In this document: positions 24,997-32,871 of the stretch, one piece after another | Layout of the letters: every line of letters begins with the position of its first letter | Numbering within the stretch: position 1 is the stretch's first letter | From: Angelobacter sp036557225 | GTDB taxonomy: Bacteria; Acidobacteriota; Terriglobia; Terriglobales; Acidobacteriaceae | Reading direction: 5' to 3' | Assembly (NCBI GenBank): GCA_036557225.1 | Contig: DATBHX010000035.1 | Coordinates: forward strand, 1 to 64,000 | Length of the DNA: 64,000 bases | The notes under the pieces: model-generated | The model's input: the letters and a program-made list of their open reading frames with translations, nothing else | Database searches by the model: none | What the model was told of the DNA's origin: nothing | Made by a program: the position numbers and the translations under genes

Positions 24997-26226
24997 TTAT
25001 TTGTTCCTCCCTGCGAGAGTGGTGTTTTTCGCCAGCGCTTGTTCGAACTGGCGAACGGCGGTGTCAATGTGCTGTTTCTTGATGATGAAGGGCGGCAGAA
25101 GCCGGATCACGGTTTCATCCGTGCGGTTCACGATGGTGCCGCGCTTCAACAACTGCTGAAAAACCTGTTTGGCCAGATCGGCAGACTCCAACTCCACGCC
25201 GACCATCAGACCCATGCCGCGAATTTCACGGATGGATGAATCCTTCTTCTGCAATTTGTGCAGCTGCTCCAGCAGATAGTCACCGGTCTTCTGGATATGC
25301 TTCAGCAGCTTTTCTTTTTCGAGAATCGTGATCAGCTGCAGCGCCACGGCGCAGGCCAGCGGGCCTCCGCCAAATGTAGTGCCGTGCATGCCGGGATGAA
25401 TGCATTCGGAAACTTTTTCTGAAGCCAGCAGTGCGCCCAGAGGCAGGCCGCCGGCGATCGGCTTGGCGACCGTCACCAGATCGGGCTGAATGCCGTAATG
25501 CTGGTAGGCAAACCATTTGCCCGTGCGTCCCATGCCGCTCTGGATTTCGTCGGCGATCAGGAGAGCGTTGTGCTTGCGCGCCAGCCTGTGCGCGGCCTCG
25601 GCAAACTCCCGGCTCACCGGACGAATCCCGCCCTCACCCTGGATAAATTCAAAGCCAATGGCGCAGACCGTGGAGTCAAACTTGCGCTCAAGATCGGCTA
25701 CATCATTGAATTGGACAAACTCCACTCCGGGCACCACCGGTGCAAACGGAGCGCGATATTTCTCCTTGTGCGTGGTGGCCAGAGCGCCGAAAGTGCGGCC
25801 ATGGAAGGCATGCTCCAGCGCCAGAATCCGCCATTTGGGTTCCGAACCTGCAGCGCAGTTGGCCCGCGCATACGCACGGGCCAGCTTGAGCGCTCCTTCC
25901 CAGGCTTCAGTGCCGCTGTTGGTAAAAAAGGCGCGGTCCATACCGGAAATCCGCGTCAACGCCGCCGCCAGCCGGCCCTGAAATTCGTGATAAAAAAGGT
26001 TCGAGGTGTGCACCAGCAGTTTCGCTTGATGCGCAATCGTCCTGGTCAGCGCCGGATGCGCATAGCCCAGCGCATTCACGCCGATCCCGCTCAACAGATC
26101 GAGATACTTGCGGCCCTTGTCGTCATACAGGTACACGCCGCGCCCTTTGCGCAGCAGGACCGGATAGCGGTCGTAGGTCGAGAGCAGCAATTTGGATTCG
26201 AGTTTGCTAACCTGCTCCAGGTTCAC
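24997..26226 (-). CDS. argD: acetylornithine aminotransferase
   Basis: Class III PLP aminotransferase of 409 residues converting N-acetylglutamate semialdehyde to N-acetylornithine. Visible are TNSGTEAWEGALKLAR for cofactor phosphate, LIADEIQSGMGRTGKWFAYQ, and the PLP lysine in VAKPIAGGLPLGALL. The argC-argB-argD order gives the specificity, since the family also acts on succinylornithine and ornithine. It overlaps argB by four bases and ends flush with the argF start. Confidence 0.94.
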   Translation of the reverse strand: MNLEQVSKLESKLLLSTYDRYPVLLRKGRGVYLYDDKGRKYLDLLSGIGVNALGYAHPALTRTIAHQAKLLVHTSNLFYHEFQGRLAAALTRISGMDRAFFTNSGTEAWEGALKLARAYARANCAAGSEPKWRILALEHAFHGRTFGALATTHKEKYRAPFAPVVPGVEFVQFNDVADLERKFDSTVCAIGFEFIQGEGGIRPVSREFAEAAHRLARKHNALLIADEIQSGMGRTGKWFAYQHYGIQPDLVTVAKPIAGGLPLGALLASEKVSECIHPGMHGTTFGGGPLACAVALQLITILEKEKLLKHIQKTGDYLLEQLHKLQKKDSSIREIRGMGLMVGVELESADLAKQVFQQLLKRGTIVNRTDETVIRLLPPFIIKKQHIDTAVRQFEQALAKNTTLAGRNK

Positions 26227-27005
26227 GCGACCAGCACCTCCGTACCCGATTCAATCCTGGTGAAATAAAATTCCGGCAACGCGTCGACTTCCGCTGCGGG
26301 CAGAATGCGTACACGGTTCACGCCATGCAGCAGCGCATCTTTGCAGGCCTGGAGCTTCGGCAGCATGCCCCCGGCGATCACCGCCTTCTGGGTCAACTCC
26401 GCGGCCGTTCCCAGATCAAGCCAGCGAATCACCAGACCGTCGGCGTCTTTCACGCCGGGAACGTCCGTGAGGAAGATGAGCGCGTTGGCATGGCAGGCCA
26501 CGGCGCAGGCCGAAGCCATCTGGTCGGCATTGATGTTGTAATACTGGCCGTCGCTGCCCAGGGCGACGCTGGAAATCACAGGAACACAGCCCTGCTGCCA
26601 GATGGTCTCGATCCACCGCGGATCGACGGAAGAGATCTCGCCGACAAAACCAAGATCGTGGCCATTCGTAGTCTTTTTGCGCGCGCGGAAGGCCTGGCCA
26701 TCGCCGCCACAAAGACCTACGGCAGGCTGGCCCACTCTGCCCAGCGCCGCTACCAGCTTCTTGTTCATGTGCCCGGCCAGGACCATCACGGCGAAATCGC
26801 GCGTCTCCGCGTCGGTCACGCGCAAGCCGTCGACAAACTGGCTCTCTTTGCCCATCTGCGCCAGCATACGCGTCAGCGCCGCGCCGCCGCCGTGCACCAC
26901 CGCTACCTGGTGTTCCTGGGCGAGCTGCTTTACCGCCAGAACTGCACGTTGCAACAATGCGGCATCTTCAAGAGTGGCGCCGCCGAGCTTGACCACGATC
27001 TTCAT
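26223..27005 (-). CDS. argB: acetylglutamate kinase
   Basis: Phosphorylates N-acetylglutamate. The 260-residue protein begins directly with the kinase core, MKIVVKLGGATLEDAAL, then VVHGGGAALTRML, and has INADQMASACAVAC for nucleotide binding. It lacks the N-terminal helix that arginine-inhibited kinases use to form hexamers, so feedback inhibition through that route is unlikely and transcriptional control by ArgR may dominate; this is inference. Overlaps argC and argD by four bases each. Confidence 0.94.
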   Translation of the reverse strand: MKIVVKLGGATLEDAALLQRAVLAVKQLAQEHQVAVVHGGGAALTRMLAQMGKESQFVDGLRVTDAETRDFAVMVLAGHMNKKLVAALGRVGQPAVGLCGGDGQAFRARKKTTNGHDLGFVGEISSVDPRWIETIWQQGCVPVISSVALGSDGQYYNINADQMASACAVACHANALIFLTDVPGVKDADGLVIRWLDLGTAAELTQKAVIAGGMLPKLQACKDALLHGVNRVRILPAAEVDALPEFYFTRIESGTEVLVA

Positions 27006-28048
27006 CTCAGGCCCTCCTCTTCATTCCAGCCAAACATCAGGTTCATGTTCTGCACTGCCTGTCCGGCAGCGCCTTTCATCAGGTTGTCCAGGCAGCTCAC
27101 GATTACCAGACGCTTGCCGTCCGCCGCCAGGGTGAAACCGACGTCGCAGTAATTGGTGTGCAGCGAGTACTGGATCTGCGGCAGCTTGCCCGCGGCAAAG
27201 ATCCGCACCCAGGGCGAGCCCGCGTAAAAGCCACGCATACAGTCTTCAATCTGCTGCGGCGTTGCGCTGTCGAGCAGGCGGACATAAATGGTTGAGAGGA
27301 TTCCGCGCGGGATCGGCAGCAGATGCGGAGTGAAGATCAGTTGATCTGACTTCAAGCCAAGCTGTTCCAGGATCTCGCCGGTGTGGCGATGATTGAAGAC
27401 CGAGTAGGCAGAGAGGTTCTCCGCCACTTCGACAAAATGGGTCTTCTGGGTCGGTTGTTTGCCTGCGCCCGAAACACCGGATTTGGAGTCGCAGACAATG
27501 CCGTGATTCAGATCAATCAGCCCGGCCCGCACCAGCGGCGCCAGCGCCAGGATGATGGACGTAGCGTAGCAGCCGGCGTTCGCTACCAACGCTGCTTCTT
27601 TCAGTTCGTCGCGATGCAGCTCCGGAATGCCGTAGACAGCCTGGGCCGTGATTTTGTCCGCCAGTTCCGGCTGCTCGTCTTTGAAGTCATAGATCGCCCG
27701 ATATTCCGGCGTCTCCAGCCGCCATGCCCCGCTGAGATCGATCACGTGCACGCCCTGCTTCATCGCCTCGGGGACCCATTCGCGCGAAACCTCGTGCGGC
27801 GTAGCCAGAAACAGAACGTCCACACCTTTGGCGCGGATGGTTTCCCAGCTGAACGGCTGGAGCGGAAATCCGCCGTTGCCGCTTACGTGAGGATAGACTT
27901 CGTCCAGCTTTGCCGTTGTGCCGGCCTCGCCGTTGCGGGTGAAGAGCACTGGCTTGCTGGCATAAGGATGGCGCGCGAGCAGGCGTACCAGCTCAAAACC
28001 GGCATAGCCGGTTGCGCCAACAACCGCGGTTTGGATTGGCTGCCCCAT
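27002..28048 (-). CDS. argC: N-acetyl-gamma-glutamyl-phosphate reductase
   Basis: NADPH-dependent reductase of 348 residues, third step of arginine synthesis. The N-terminus has the Rossmann loop AVVGATGYAGFELVRLLARH; the catalytic Cys lies in VANAGCYATSIILALAPLV and the catalytic His in NHRHTGEI. It starts one base inside the argR stop codon (TAATG), so translation is coupled to the regulator. Family and operon position agree. Confidence 0.96.
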   Translation of the reverse strand: MGQPIQTAVVGATGYAGFELVRLLARHPYASKPVLFTRNGEAGTTAKLDEVYPHVSGNGGFPLQPFSWETIRAKGVDVLFLATPHEVSREWVPEAMKQGVHVIDLSGAWRLETPEYRAIYDFKDEQPELADKITAQAVYGIPELHRDELKEAALVANAGCYATSIILALAPLVRAGLIDLNHGIVCDSKSGVSGAGKQPTQKTHFVEVAENLSAYSVFNHRHTGEILEQLGLKSDQLIFTPHLLPIPRGILSTIYVRLLDSATPQQIEDCMRGFYAGSPWVRIFAAGKLPQIQYSLHTNYCDVGFTLAADGKRLVIVSCLDNLMKGAAGQAVQNMNLMFGWNEEEGLR

Positions 28049-28491
28049 TATGCGCGCATGTCCTCAAGGCGCGCCTGGAGCTTTTTGGCGGTTTTGTTGT
28101 CCGGGGCGATGATCAGAACGGTGTCGTCGCCGGCCACGGTGCCGACGACCTCTTCCCAGCCTTCCGCGTCTACGGCGAAGGCCACCGGCTGGGCGCTGCC
28201 GGAGGTGGTTTTGATGACCAACAGGTTCTGCGCGCGGCGAATGTCGCGCACGAACTCACGCACGATCCGGGACACGCCCGGCGCGGGTTCCGTTGCCGCG
28301 GCATCGCCGTTCGGCAGCGTGTAGCCTTCCGGCGTGCGAACCAGGCCCAGTTCGTTGAAATCGCGGGAAAGCGTCGCCTGCGTCACCACGTAGCCGCGGC
28401 GCGAGAGGATCTTCACCAGCTCCTGCTGGTTGGGCAGCGGGCCGTCATGCGCGAGTTCCACGATCAACTGTTGTCTGGCCAATTTCGTCAT
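28048..28491 (-). CDS. argR: arginine repressor
   Basis: Arginine-responsive repressor, hexameric in known members. The N-terminal winged helix contains NQQELVKILSRRGY and the recognition helix VTQATLSRDFNELGLV; the C-terminal oligomerisation and arginine-binding domain contains VAGDDTVLIIAPDN, with the paired Asp that contact arginine. I use ATG 28491; a GTG at 28500 would add three residues. It is the first gene of the arg operon, and two ARG boxes overlap the promoter just upstream, so it should repress its own operon when arginine is plentiful. Confidence 0.95.
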   Translation of the reverse strand: MTKLARQQLIVELAHDGPLPNQQELVKILSRRGYVVTQATLSRDFNELGLVRTPEGYTLPNGDAAATEPAPGVSRIVREFVRDIRRAQNLLVIKTTSGSAQPVAFAVDAEGWEEVVGTVAGDDTVLIIAPDNKTAKKLQARLEDMRA

Positions 28492-28500
28492 ACCTGACAC

Positions 28501-28539
28501 ACCGAATAATTATGCAAACGTAATGTATAAATATGCAAT
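28501..28539 (-). promoter_or_regulatory. tandem ARG boxes
   Basis: TGTATAAATATGCA at 28524-28537 matches the ArgR half-site palindrome TGNATWWWWATNCA at every position; CGAATAATTATGCA at 28503-28516 matches all but one. Taken as 18-bp boxes they are separated by three bases, the spacing of paired ARG boxes in enterobacteria. They lie over the -10 region of the operon promoter. Confidence 0.85.
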
Positions 28540-28559
28540 GTAAAACAAATCTCTGTCAA
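28530..28559 (-). promoter_or_regulatory. arg operon promoter
   Basis: On the minus strand a perfect TTGACA (28559-28554) is followed after 18 bases by CATATT (28535-28530), four of six matches to TATAAT. The transcript would start about 30 bases before argR. One ARG box covers the -10 and the other the start site, so bound ArgR would block the polymerase. Confidence 0.7.
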
Positions 28560-28634
28560 TACAAAAAATAGGATTTTTGTAAAAATTTGTAACCGGGGGT
28601 AACGCGGCGGAAAACAGCTCAGGCAGCGCGAGGA

Positions 28635-28765
28635 TCCAGGCGGCAAAGGGCGCGAAGGAACACAAAGGAGGAGCGGGAGACGGCCGCAACCGGAGAGATG
28701 CGGCCGCTTCCTGCACAAGCAACTTTCTTCTTTGTGCCCCTTCCCGCCCTTTTGTGTCCGCTGGG
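28635..28765. repeat. AAAGGGCGCGAAGGAACACA-type inverted repeat
   Basis: The unit CAAAGGGCGCGAAGGAACAC at about 28643 is answered by TTTGTGCCCCTTCCCGCCCT near 28730, with a GCGGCCGC-containing centre. It lies between the arg promoter and the end of the selenoprotein gene and may act as a bidirectional hairpin. No gene is seen here. Confidence 0.5.
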
Positions 28766-28768
28766 TGA

Positions 28769-30676
28769 TTAGCGGATCAACTCGTCCAGCACCTTTTCCG
28801 CCTGCTGATGCAAATCAGGCGGCGCGCCATACATCACGCGTGCGGTCTTGCCCGAGCGATCAAATAGAAACATGGTTGGGACCGCCGTGATATCGCCAAA
28901 GGCCTGCGCCGTTGCGGCGTCGGTGATCGCCCAGTTCAGCTCCGGGCTGAGCGAGCCAGCAGTCTCGCGAACTTTATCTTCCGGTGACTCCACCGCCAGC
29001 GCCAATATGGCGACGTTATCGCCATATTTCTTCTTTAACTCGCCCAGCCACTCCAGGGTTGACCGGCACGGCGGACACCACGTGGCCCAGAACTCCACCA
29101 TGACCACGCGGCCTGCGGCTTGCTCGGCAGTCAGCGGCTTGCCGGAAAGATCGGTGAGCGTGAATTTGGGCAGAGACTCCACCGCAGCCATGCTGGTGCT
29201 GGTTCCCGCGCGTTCGCGGCTGACCTCATCTTTTTTGCCGGACAGAATCAAGTCGATCATCCGCGTCAGGTCGGCTTTGAATTTGGCCTGGTTCTCGGCG
29301 TTGCGCCACGGAGCGTAGCGGCCGGTGCCATCTTTTTCACCGAAGTAGCCGAAGTCGCGCGGCGCGGCGATGAGGACTTCATCGAGGAAAATAGCCGGAT
29401 AGCCTTTCACGCCGAAGCGGTCGGCCAGTTTGGAATCGCCAAAGTTTTCGCTCACAAAGGTAACGCGTCCGGGATATTTCCCTGCAACTTCCTGGGCCAG
29501 CAAACTTGCTGGGTCGGAGATGTTTCACGTGTAGGGCCAGCGGACGAGGGTCAGCGTAGCGGTCTTTCCCGTGCGCTGCTGCGGCGCAGCAGCGGGCTTC
29601 AGCGCCGCATAGTATGCCGGCGCAACCTGTTCCACGATGACGCGCACGGCTCGCCATTCATCGTCGACAGGAGCAGCCCCGTCCGGCTTGTTGAGCCAGC
29701 CCATGCCGCGTTCGAGGAGAATCTGCAGGATCGAATCATCGCGCTTTGAAGCCTCGGTCTGCTTCAGCGCTTCTCCCAATTTGTTGCGAAGTTCAGATTG
29801 CTTTGCGGCATCGGGCACCAGCGGATCGAGCATGCCGTAGTGCCGCACTGCTTCAAGGTATTGGTACATTGCGCCGGCGTAGGACTTGGATGAATCAAGC
29901 TCGCGCGCTGTCTTGATCGTAGAGTTTAAGGCGATGAAGCGTGGGTGCATGTCGATGGAGCGTGGTGGCTGGAAAGCCGCGTTGGTCTTTTCCTGCAGCG
30001 TCAGCAGCTCCGGCAGCAGCGAACGCAACGGAGGCCGCGCATTCTTATGGGGAAGCGAAAGCTGATAAACAAAGCCGGCAAAGGTGGTCTGGCCTTGTGC
30101 TGCGCCCACGTAGAACAGGCCATCCTTTGGTCCGTTGGCTATGGCAAAGCCGCGTCCGCCTTCCAGCAGCGGTAAAGCCTGGTCCTGGGCGAGCTCGGCG
30201 ATGGCCTGCGCTCCCACGCTGCTATGGCCCCAGTTTCGCGCACGCGCTTTTTTGTCGACCGCGGCAAGTTCCAGGCTGGCTTTGTTCCATTCGGCTTCAT
30301 AGGCCGGCAATCCGCTCTTCACCGCGTCGGTTTTTTCGTCGATCGTGCGCATGCCGTACAGAAGATCTTCCGCCTGCCCCAACCGCTCCAATGCCAGATA
30401 AACCTGTCCGCCGTCGAGCGCAGCGTTCGCTCCCTTGAGCCCCTCTTCCAGCCGGTTGCCCACCTCGGGGAAGTCAGGATTTGAAATTGGTTTTCCTTTC
30501 AGCGACTGCTGCAGCCGCGCAATCTCGGCTTTGATCTGGGACGATGCGTCTTGCGCCGGAGCTGTGGCTGCTGCGGACACCAAGAGGAACGCAAGCAGAA
30601 CTGCCCGGCAAGTGACGAAACGGAGCTGAAGACGCGTGCTTTGCGCAGATGTGAGTAGCGAGATCGAAGGAATCAA
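28769..30676 (-). CDS. predicted selenoprotein: secreted UxxS thioredoxin-like domain fused to a TlpA domain
   Basis: One continuous frame of 635 residues interrupted only by UGA at 29527-29525, read here as selenocysteine 384. Residues 1-42 are a signal peptide (ending ATAPAQ). Residues about 43-370 are helical with no domain I can name. Residues about 370-485 form a thioredoxin-like fold: strand TLTLVRWPYT, then U-NIS (a UxxS site), helix SLLAQEVAGKYPG, strand RVTFVSENFG, and the cis-Pro region FGVKGYPAIFLDE. Residues about 500-635 are a TlpA-type domain with FWATWCPPC near 534-537 and VPTMFLF. Neither half alone makes a complete first thioredoxin fold, and the TTG at 29503 has no ribosome site. 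A SECIS-like hairpin follows the UGA. Likely role: periplasmic thiol redox chemistry. The alternative is a nonsense mutation or sequencing error at a Cys (UGC/UGU) codon. selA, selB, selC and selD are not in the window. Confidence 0.72.
29497..29527 (-). promoter_or_regulatory. UGA codon and bacterial SECIS-like hairpin
   Basis: After the UGA (29527-29525) the message folds CCAGCA (29512-29507), loop AGUU (29506-29503), UGCUGG (29502-29497): six perfect pairs with a G in the first two loop positions and 18 bases from UGA to loop. This fits the known bacterial SECIS model (short stem, loop containing GU, loop about 16-37 bases after UGA). Folding energy was not computed. Confidence 0.7.
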
Positions 30677-30749
30677 GAGAGCCTCCTTTCATTGAGGCAA
30701 TGCTTTTCCTTGGACGCTACGCATGAGCGACTGTTAGCTCAAGAGCGGT

Positions 30750-30801
30750 CTTGTCCCGGATTTTCTCAGGGTATTGCGTGCGGCTTGTCCCAGATGTTGA
30801 G
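30750..30801 (-). promoter_or_regulatory. two GGGACAAG-type motifs upstream of the selenoprotein gene
   Basis: Minus-strand TGAGAAAATCCGGGACAAG (30768-30750) and CTCAACATCTGGGACAAG (30801-30784) resemble GTGAGAATTCTGGGACAAG upstream of the sigma factor gene at 32250-32232. They are candidate sites for the ECF sigma factor encoded next door. Which half is the -35 or -10 is unclear. Confidence 0.45.
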
Positions 30802-30815
30802 AGCGTTGGAAAAAG

Positions 30816-31634
30816 CTAACCCGCAGACGCAGGAGCAAACATGATTGGCGGCGTGGGAGTTTCGCTTCCATTTGCCGGTTCAATCGTTACCGCGAAACCT
30901 TTGGCGCTGATACCGGCTGATGTCATCCAGTGGAACATCATGCCATTACCCTTATCGTCTGCTTTGAACCAGCCGGCAGGCATGGGTGCGCTGCCATCGG
31001 CGGGGAGCAGCCATAGTTCATAGATCTTGTTTTCCGGCAGTTGAGCCAGATTGGTTGCTGTCAGCAGAAGAGTGCCTTTTTGTTTCGAGTATATGGTTTT
31101 GATCTGGGGCTGAGGGCGTGTTTTCTGGGCCACCAGGTCCACATGCCATGCGTCAGGTGCGTGCAGAAGATCGTTGATCGCCTTAGCTTCCGCCAGTGCT
31201 TTCTGCTCGCGCTCCCGGTCTGCCTGCAACTGCTCTAACTGTGCCTGAGTTTGTCTCAACAGGAACCTGTAGGTTCTGACCTCTCGCCACAGCAGCATGC
31301 TGAACACCGCCAGCAGCAACATGACCGCGATCGGAGCAAAGGTGAACCAGCGCGGGCGCATGCGTCCCACCACATACGGTTTCTGTGCACGACGATCCAT
31401 GCGGGGCTCGGCGGCAATCGCTTTCATCAGTTGCTGCCGCACACGATCCGGCGGTTTGGGGCCCACGACTGATAAGGCCAGCAACGCTGTGTCAGCACGC
31501 AGCGCTTCCAGTTCGCGACGGCACTCACCGCATGTGCCGAGGTGCGCCTCAAGCTCGGCCCGTTCCTGCGGGTTATCGAGCGCGCCCATGGCGTAAAGCG
31601 CCAGTGCTTCAGCGTATTGTGGATGCCCGTTCAT
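30816..31634 (-). CDS. RskA-type anti-sigma factor
   Basis: Single-pass membrane protein of 272 residues. The cytoplasmic head has the zinc-binding anti-sigma motif (EAHLGTCGECRRELEAL, with an upstream His replaced by the YAMGALD type seen in RskA proteins). A transmembrane helix lies at about residues 98-118 (FAPIAVMLLLAVFSMLLW), followed by a coiled coil (QTQAQLEQLQADREREQKAL) and an extracytoplasmic domain with YELWLLPADG and FAVTIEP, typical of RskA. It overlaps the sigma gene by four bases (ATGA), so the pair is made together. It should hold the sigma factor until an envelope signal triggers its release or proteolysis. Confidence 0.9.
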   Translation of the reverse strand: MNGHPQYAEALALYAMGALDNPQERAELEAHLGTCGECRRELEALRADTALLALSVVGPKPPDRVRQQLMKAIAAEPRMDRRAQKPYVVGRMRPRWFTFAPIAVMLLLAVFSMLLWREVRTYRFLLRQTQAQLEQLQADREREQKALAEAKAINDLLHAPDAWHVDLVAQKTRPQPQIKTIYSKQKGTLLLTATNLAQLPENKIYELWLLPADGSAPMPAGWFKADDKGNGMMFHWMTSAGISAKGFAVTIEPANGSETPTPPIMFAPASAG

Positions 31635-32182
31635 GCAAATACTTTTCTCAAGGCCAGCAGTCCCGTACGGATGCGGGTCTTGACCGTGCCCAGCGGCTCG
31701 CCGGTTTTGCCGGCAATCTCCGTGTGCGTCATACCTTCAAAAAATGCCATTTCCAGCGTGGTGCGCTGTTCCTGGGGAAGCTGCGCCAGCGCGCCGCGAA
31801 CCTTATCGACTGCCAGCTTCTGCGCTGCTTCGCCTTCCAGGTCAATGCCCGTCGAGATGGGAAGCTCGTCAATATCTTCTTCTGCGGGCCGCCGGCGCAG
31901 ATGGTCGATTGCGCGATTGCGGGCGATCACGGCCAGCCATGGGGCCAGCCGTCCGCGATTCGCATCAAAGGCCTGGGGATTGCGCCAGAGCTGCAGAAAG
32001 ATCTCCTGCACCACGTCTTCCGCAGCCGTGGTATTGGCGAGCACCCGCAGGGCGACTCCGTACACGACACCGGAATAGCGGTCGTAGAGGTCGGCCATGG
32101 CGTTCTGGTCTCCCGCGCGCAAGCGGGCGATCAGGGCCGCGTCATCTCTGTGATCTGGCGCTTGCATGCCGCTCACGCGCAT
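31631..32182 (-). CDS. ECF sigma factor, SigK-like
   Basis: Protein of 183 residues with region 2 (LYDRYSGVVYGVALRVL, DVVQEIFLQLWRNPQAFD, WLAVIARNRAIDHLRRR) and region 4 (ALAQLPQEQRTTLEMAFFEG, HTEIAGKTGEPLGTVKTRIR). The sequence type and the RskA-like partner place it with SigK-type ECF factors. A related GGGACAAG motif occurs 50-70 bp upstream and again before the selenoprotein gene, suggesting autoregulation plus control of that gene. The start may instead be the Met at residue 6. Confidence 0.93.
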   Translation of the reverse strand: MRVSGMQAPDHRDDAALIARLRAGDQNAMADLYDRYSGVVYGVALRVLANTTAAEDVVQEIFLQLWRNPQAFDANRGRLAPWLAVIARNRAIDHLRRRPAEEDIDELPISTGIDLEGEAAQKLAVDKVRGALAQLPQEQRTTLEMAFFEGMTHTEIAGKTGEPLGTVKTRIRTGLLALRKVFA

Positions 32183-32231
32183 TCTCTCGCTTTCCTATCA
32201 GTACGAAGCCGGGGCCCGGTTTGGATTGCAT

Positions 32232-32250
32232 CTTGTCCCAGAATTCTCAC
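32232..32250 (-). promoter_or_regulatory. GGGACAAG-type motif upstream of the ECF sigma gene
   Basis: Minus-strand GTGAGAATTCTGGGACAAG, shared with the two motifs before the selenoprotein gene. It lies in the 245-bp divergent region between the sigma gene and a small secreted protein gene. A CGGGCC/GGCCCG hairpin at 32261-32275 is next to it. Confidence 0.45.
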
Positions 32251-32427
32251 GTTTATTTCGCGGGCCGCAGGCCCGAAACGGGACCTATACCATCAGGCGC
32301 GCCTTTCTTCATCATCGTAACAAATCCGTTCTCCAGGCAAAGAGCGTACTATAGTTACGAACGCAGCGCTGGTGCGCGGCCTCTGCTGTGGCCAATAAAG
32401 ATACCAACAAGACTCAAGGAGGCACAA

Positions 32428-32742
32428 ATGAAGAAGGTCTTTGCAGTGTTCCTGTTCTTGGTATTCACGGCGTCCATGACGCTGGCAGCAGACGGAAGCT
32501 GGACGGGCTGGATTACCGATGCCAAGTGCGCCCCCAAGTTAAACGCTGATTGCGCCAAGAAGTGCGCCGAAAAGGGCGAAAAAATGGTTTTTGTTGACAG
32601 CGATCAAAAGACCATCCTTCAGCTGACCAACCAGGATGCGGTCAAAGGGCACGCGGGACATCACGTGACCCTGAAAGGCAAGCTGGAAAACGGCGCCATC
32701 ACCGTCTCCAGTGTCGAAATGGTTCCCGAAGCGACGAAGTAG
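32428..32742 (+). CDS. small secreted protein, DUF5818-like
   Basis: Protein of 104 residues with signal peptide MKKVFAVFLFLVFTASMTLA and a mature part beginning ADGSWTGWITDAKCAPK. It has four Cys (DAKCAPK, NADCAKKCAEKG) and a C-terminal beta stretch (GHHVTLKGKLENGAITVSSV). This looks like the small acidobacterial secreted proteins annotated DUF5818, of unknown function. The start is fixed by AAGGAGG five bases upstream; the open frame continues far upstream but only as antisense of the sigma gene. It is followed by a good terminator. Confidence 0.82.
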   Translation: MKKVFAVFLFLVFTASMTLAADGSWTGWITDAKCAPKLNADCAKKCAEKGEKMVFVDSDQKTILQLTNQDAVKGHAGHHVTLKGKLENGAITVSSVEMVPEATK

Positions 32743-32771
32743 AGGATTTTCAGTCTCAACATGAATCTCGG

Positions 32772-32806
32772 GGCTTGCCCGGCCTGTAGGCCGGCAAGCC
32801 TTTCTT
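32772..32806 (+). terminator. intrinsic terminator
   Basis: GGCTTG-C-CCGGCC / TGTA / GGCCGG-CAAGCC forms a 12-pair stem with one bulged C and is followed by TTTCTT. It ends the small secreted protein gene and isolates the hydrolase gene after it. Confidence 0.85.
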
Positions 32807-32871
32807 GTGCCGATAGGCTGGTCTCAACAGCGCCAATCCATTCTTTTACCTTGCGTGATACCATCTCCGGC

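Noticed and set aside
27383..28324. Long open frame of 313 codons on the plus strand opposite argC and argR
   Set aside because: It is the antisense of well-recognised coding sequence, and its translation has the His/Arg/Gln-rich look of a shadow frame.
29379..29657. Open frame of 92 codons on the minus strand overlapping the UGA region, as an alternative frameshifted product
   Set aside because: Its translation is Arg/Ala-rich and unlike a domain; the two flanking frames are already in phase with each other, so no frameshift is needed.
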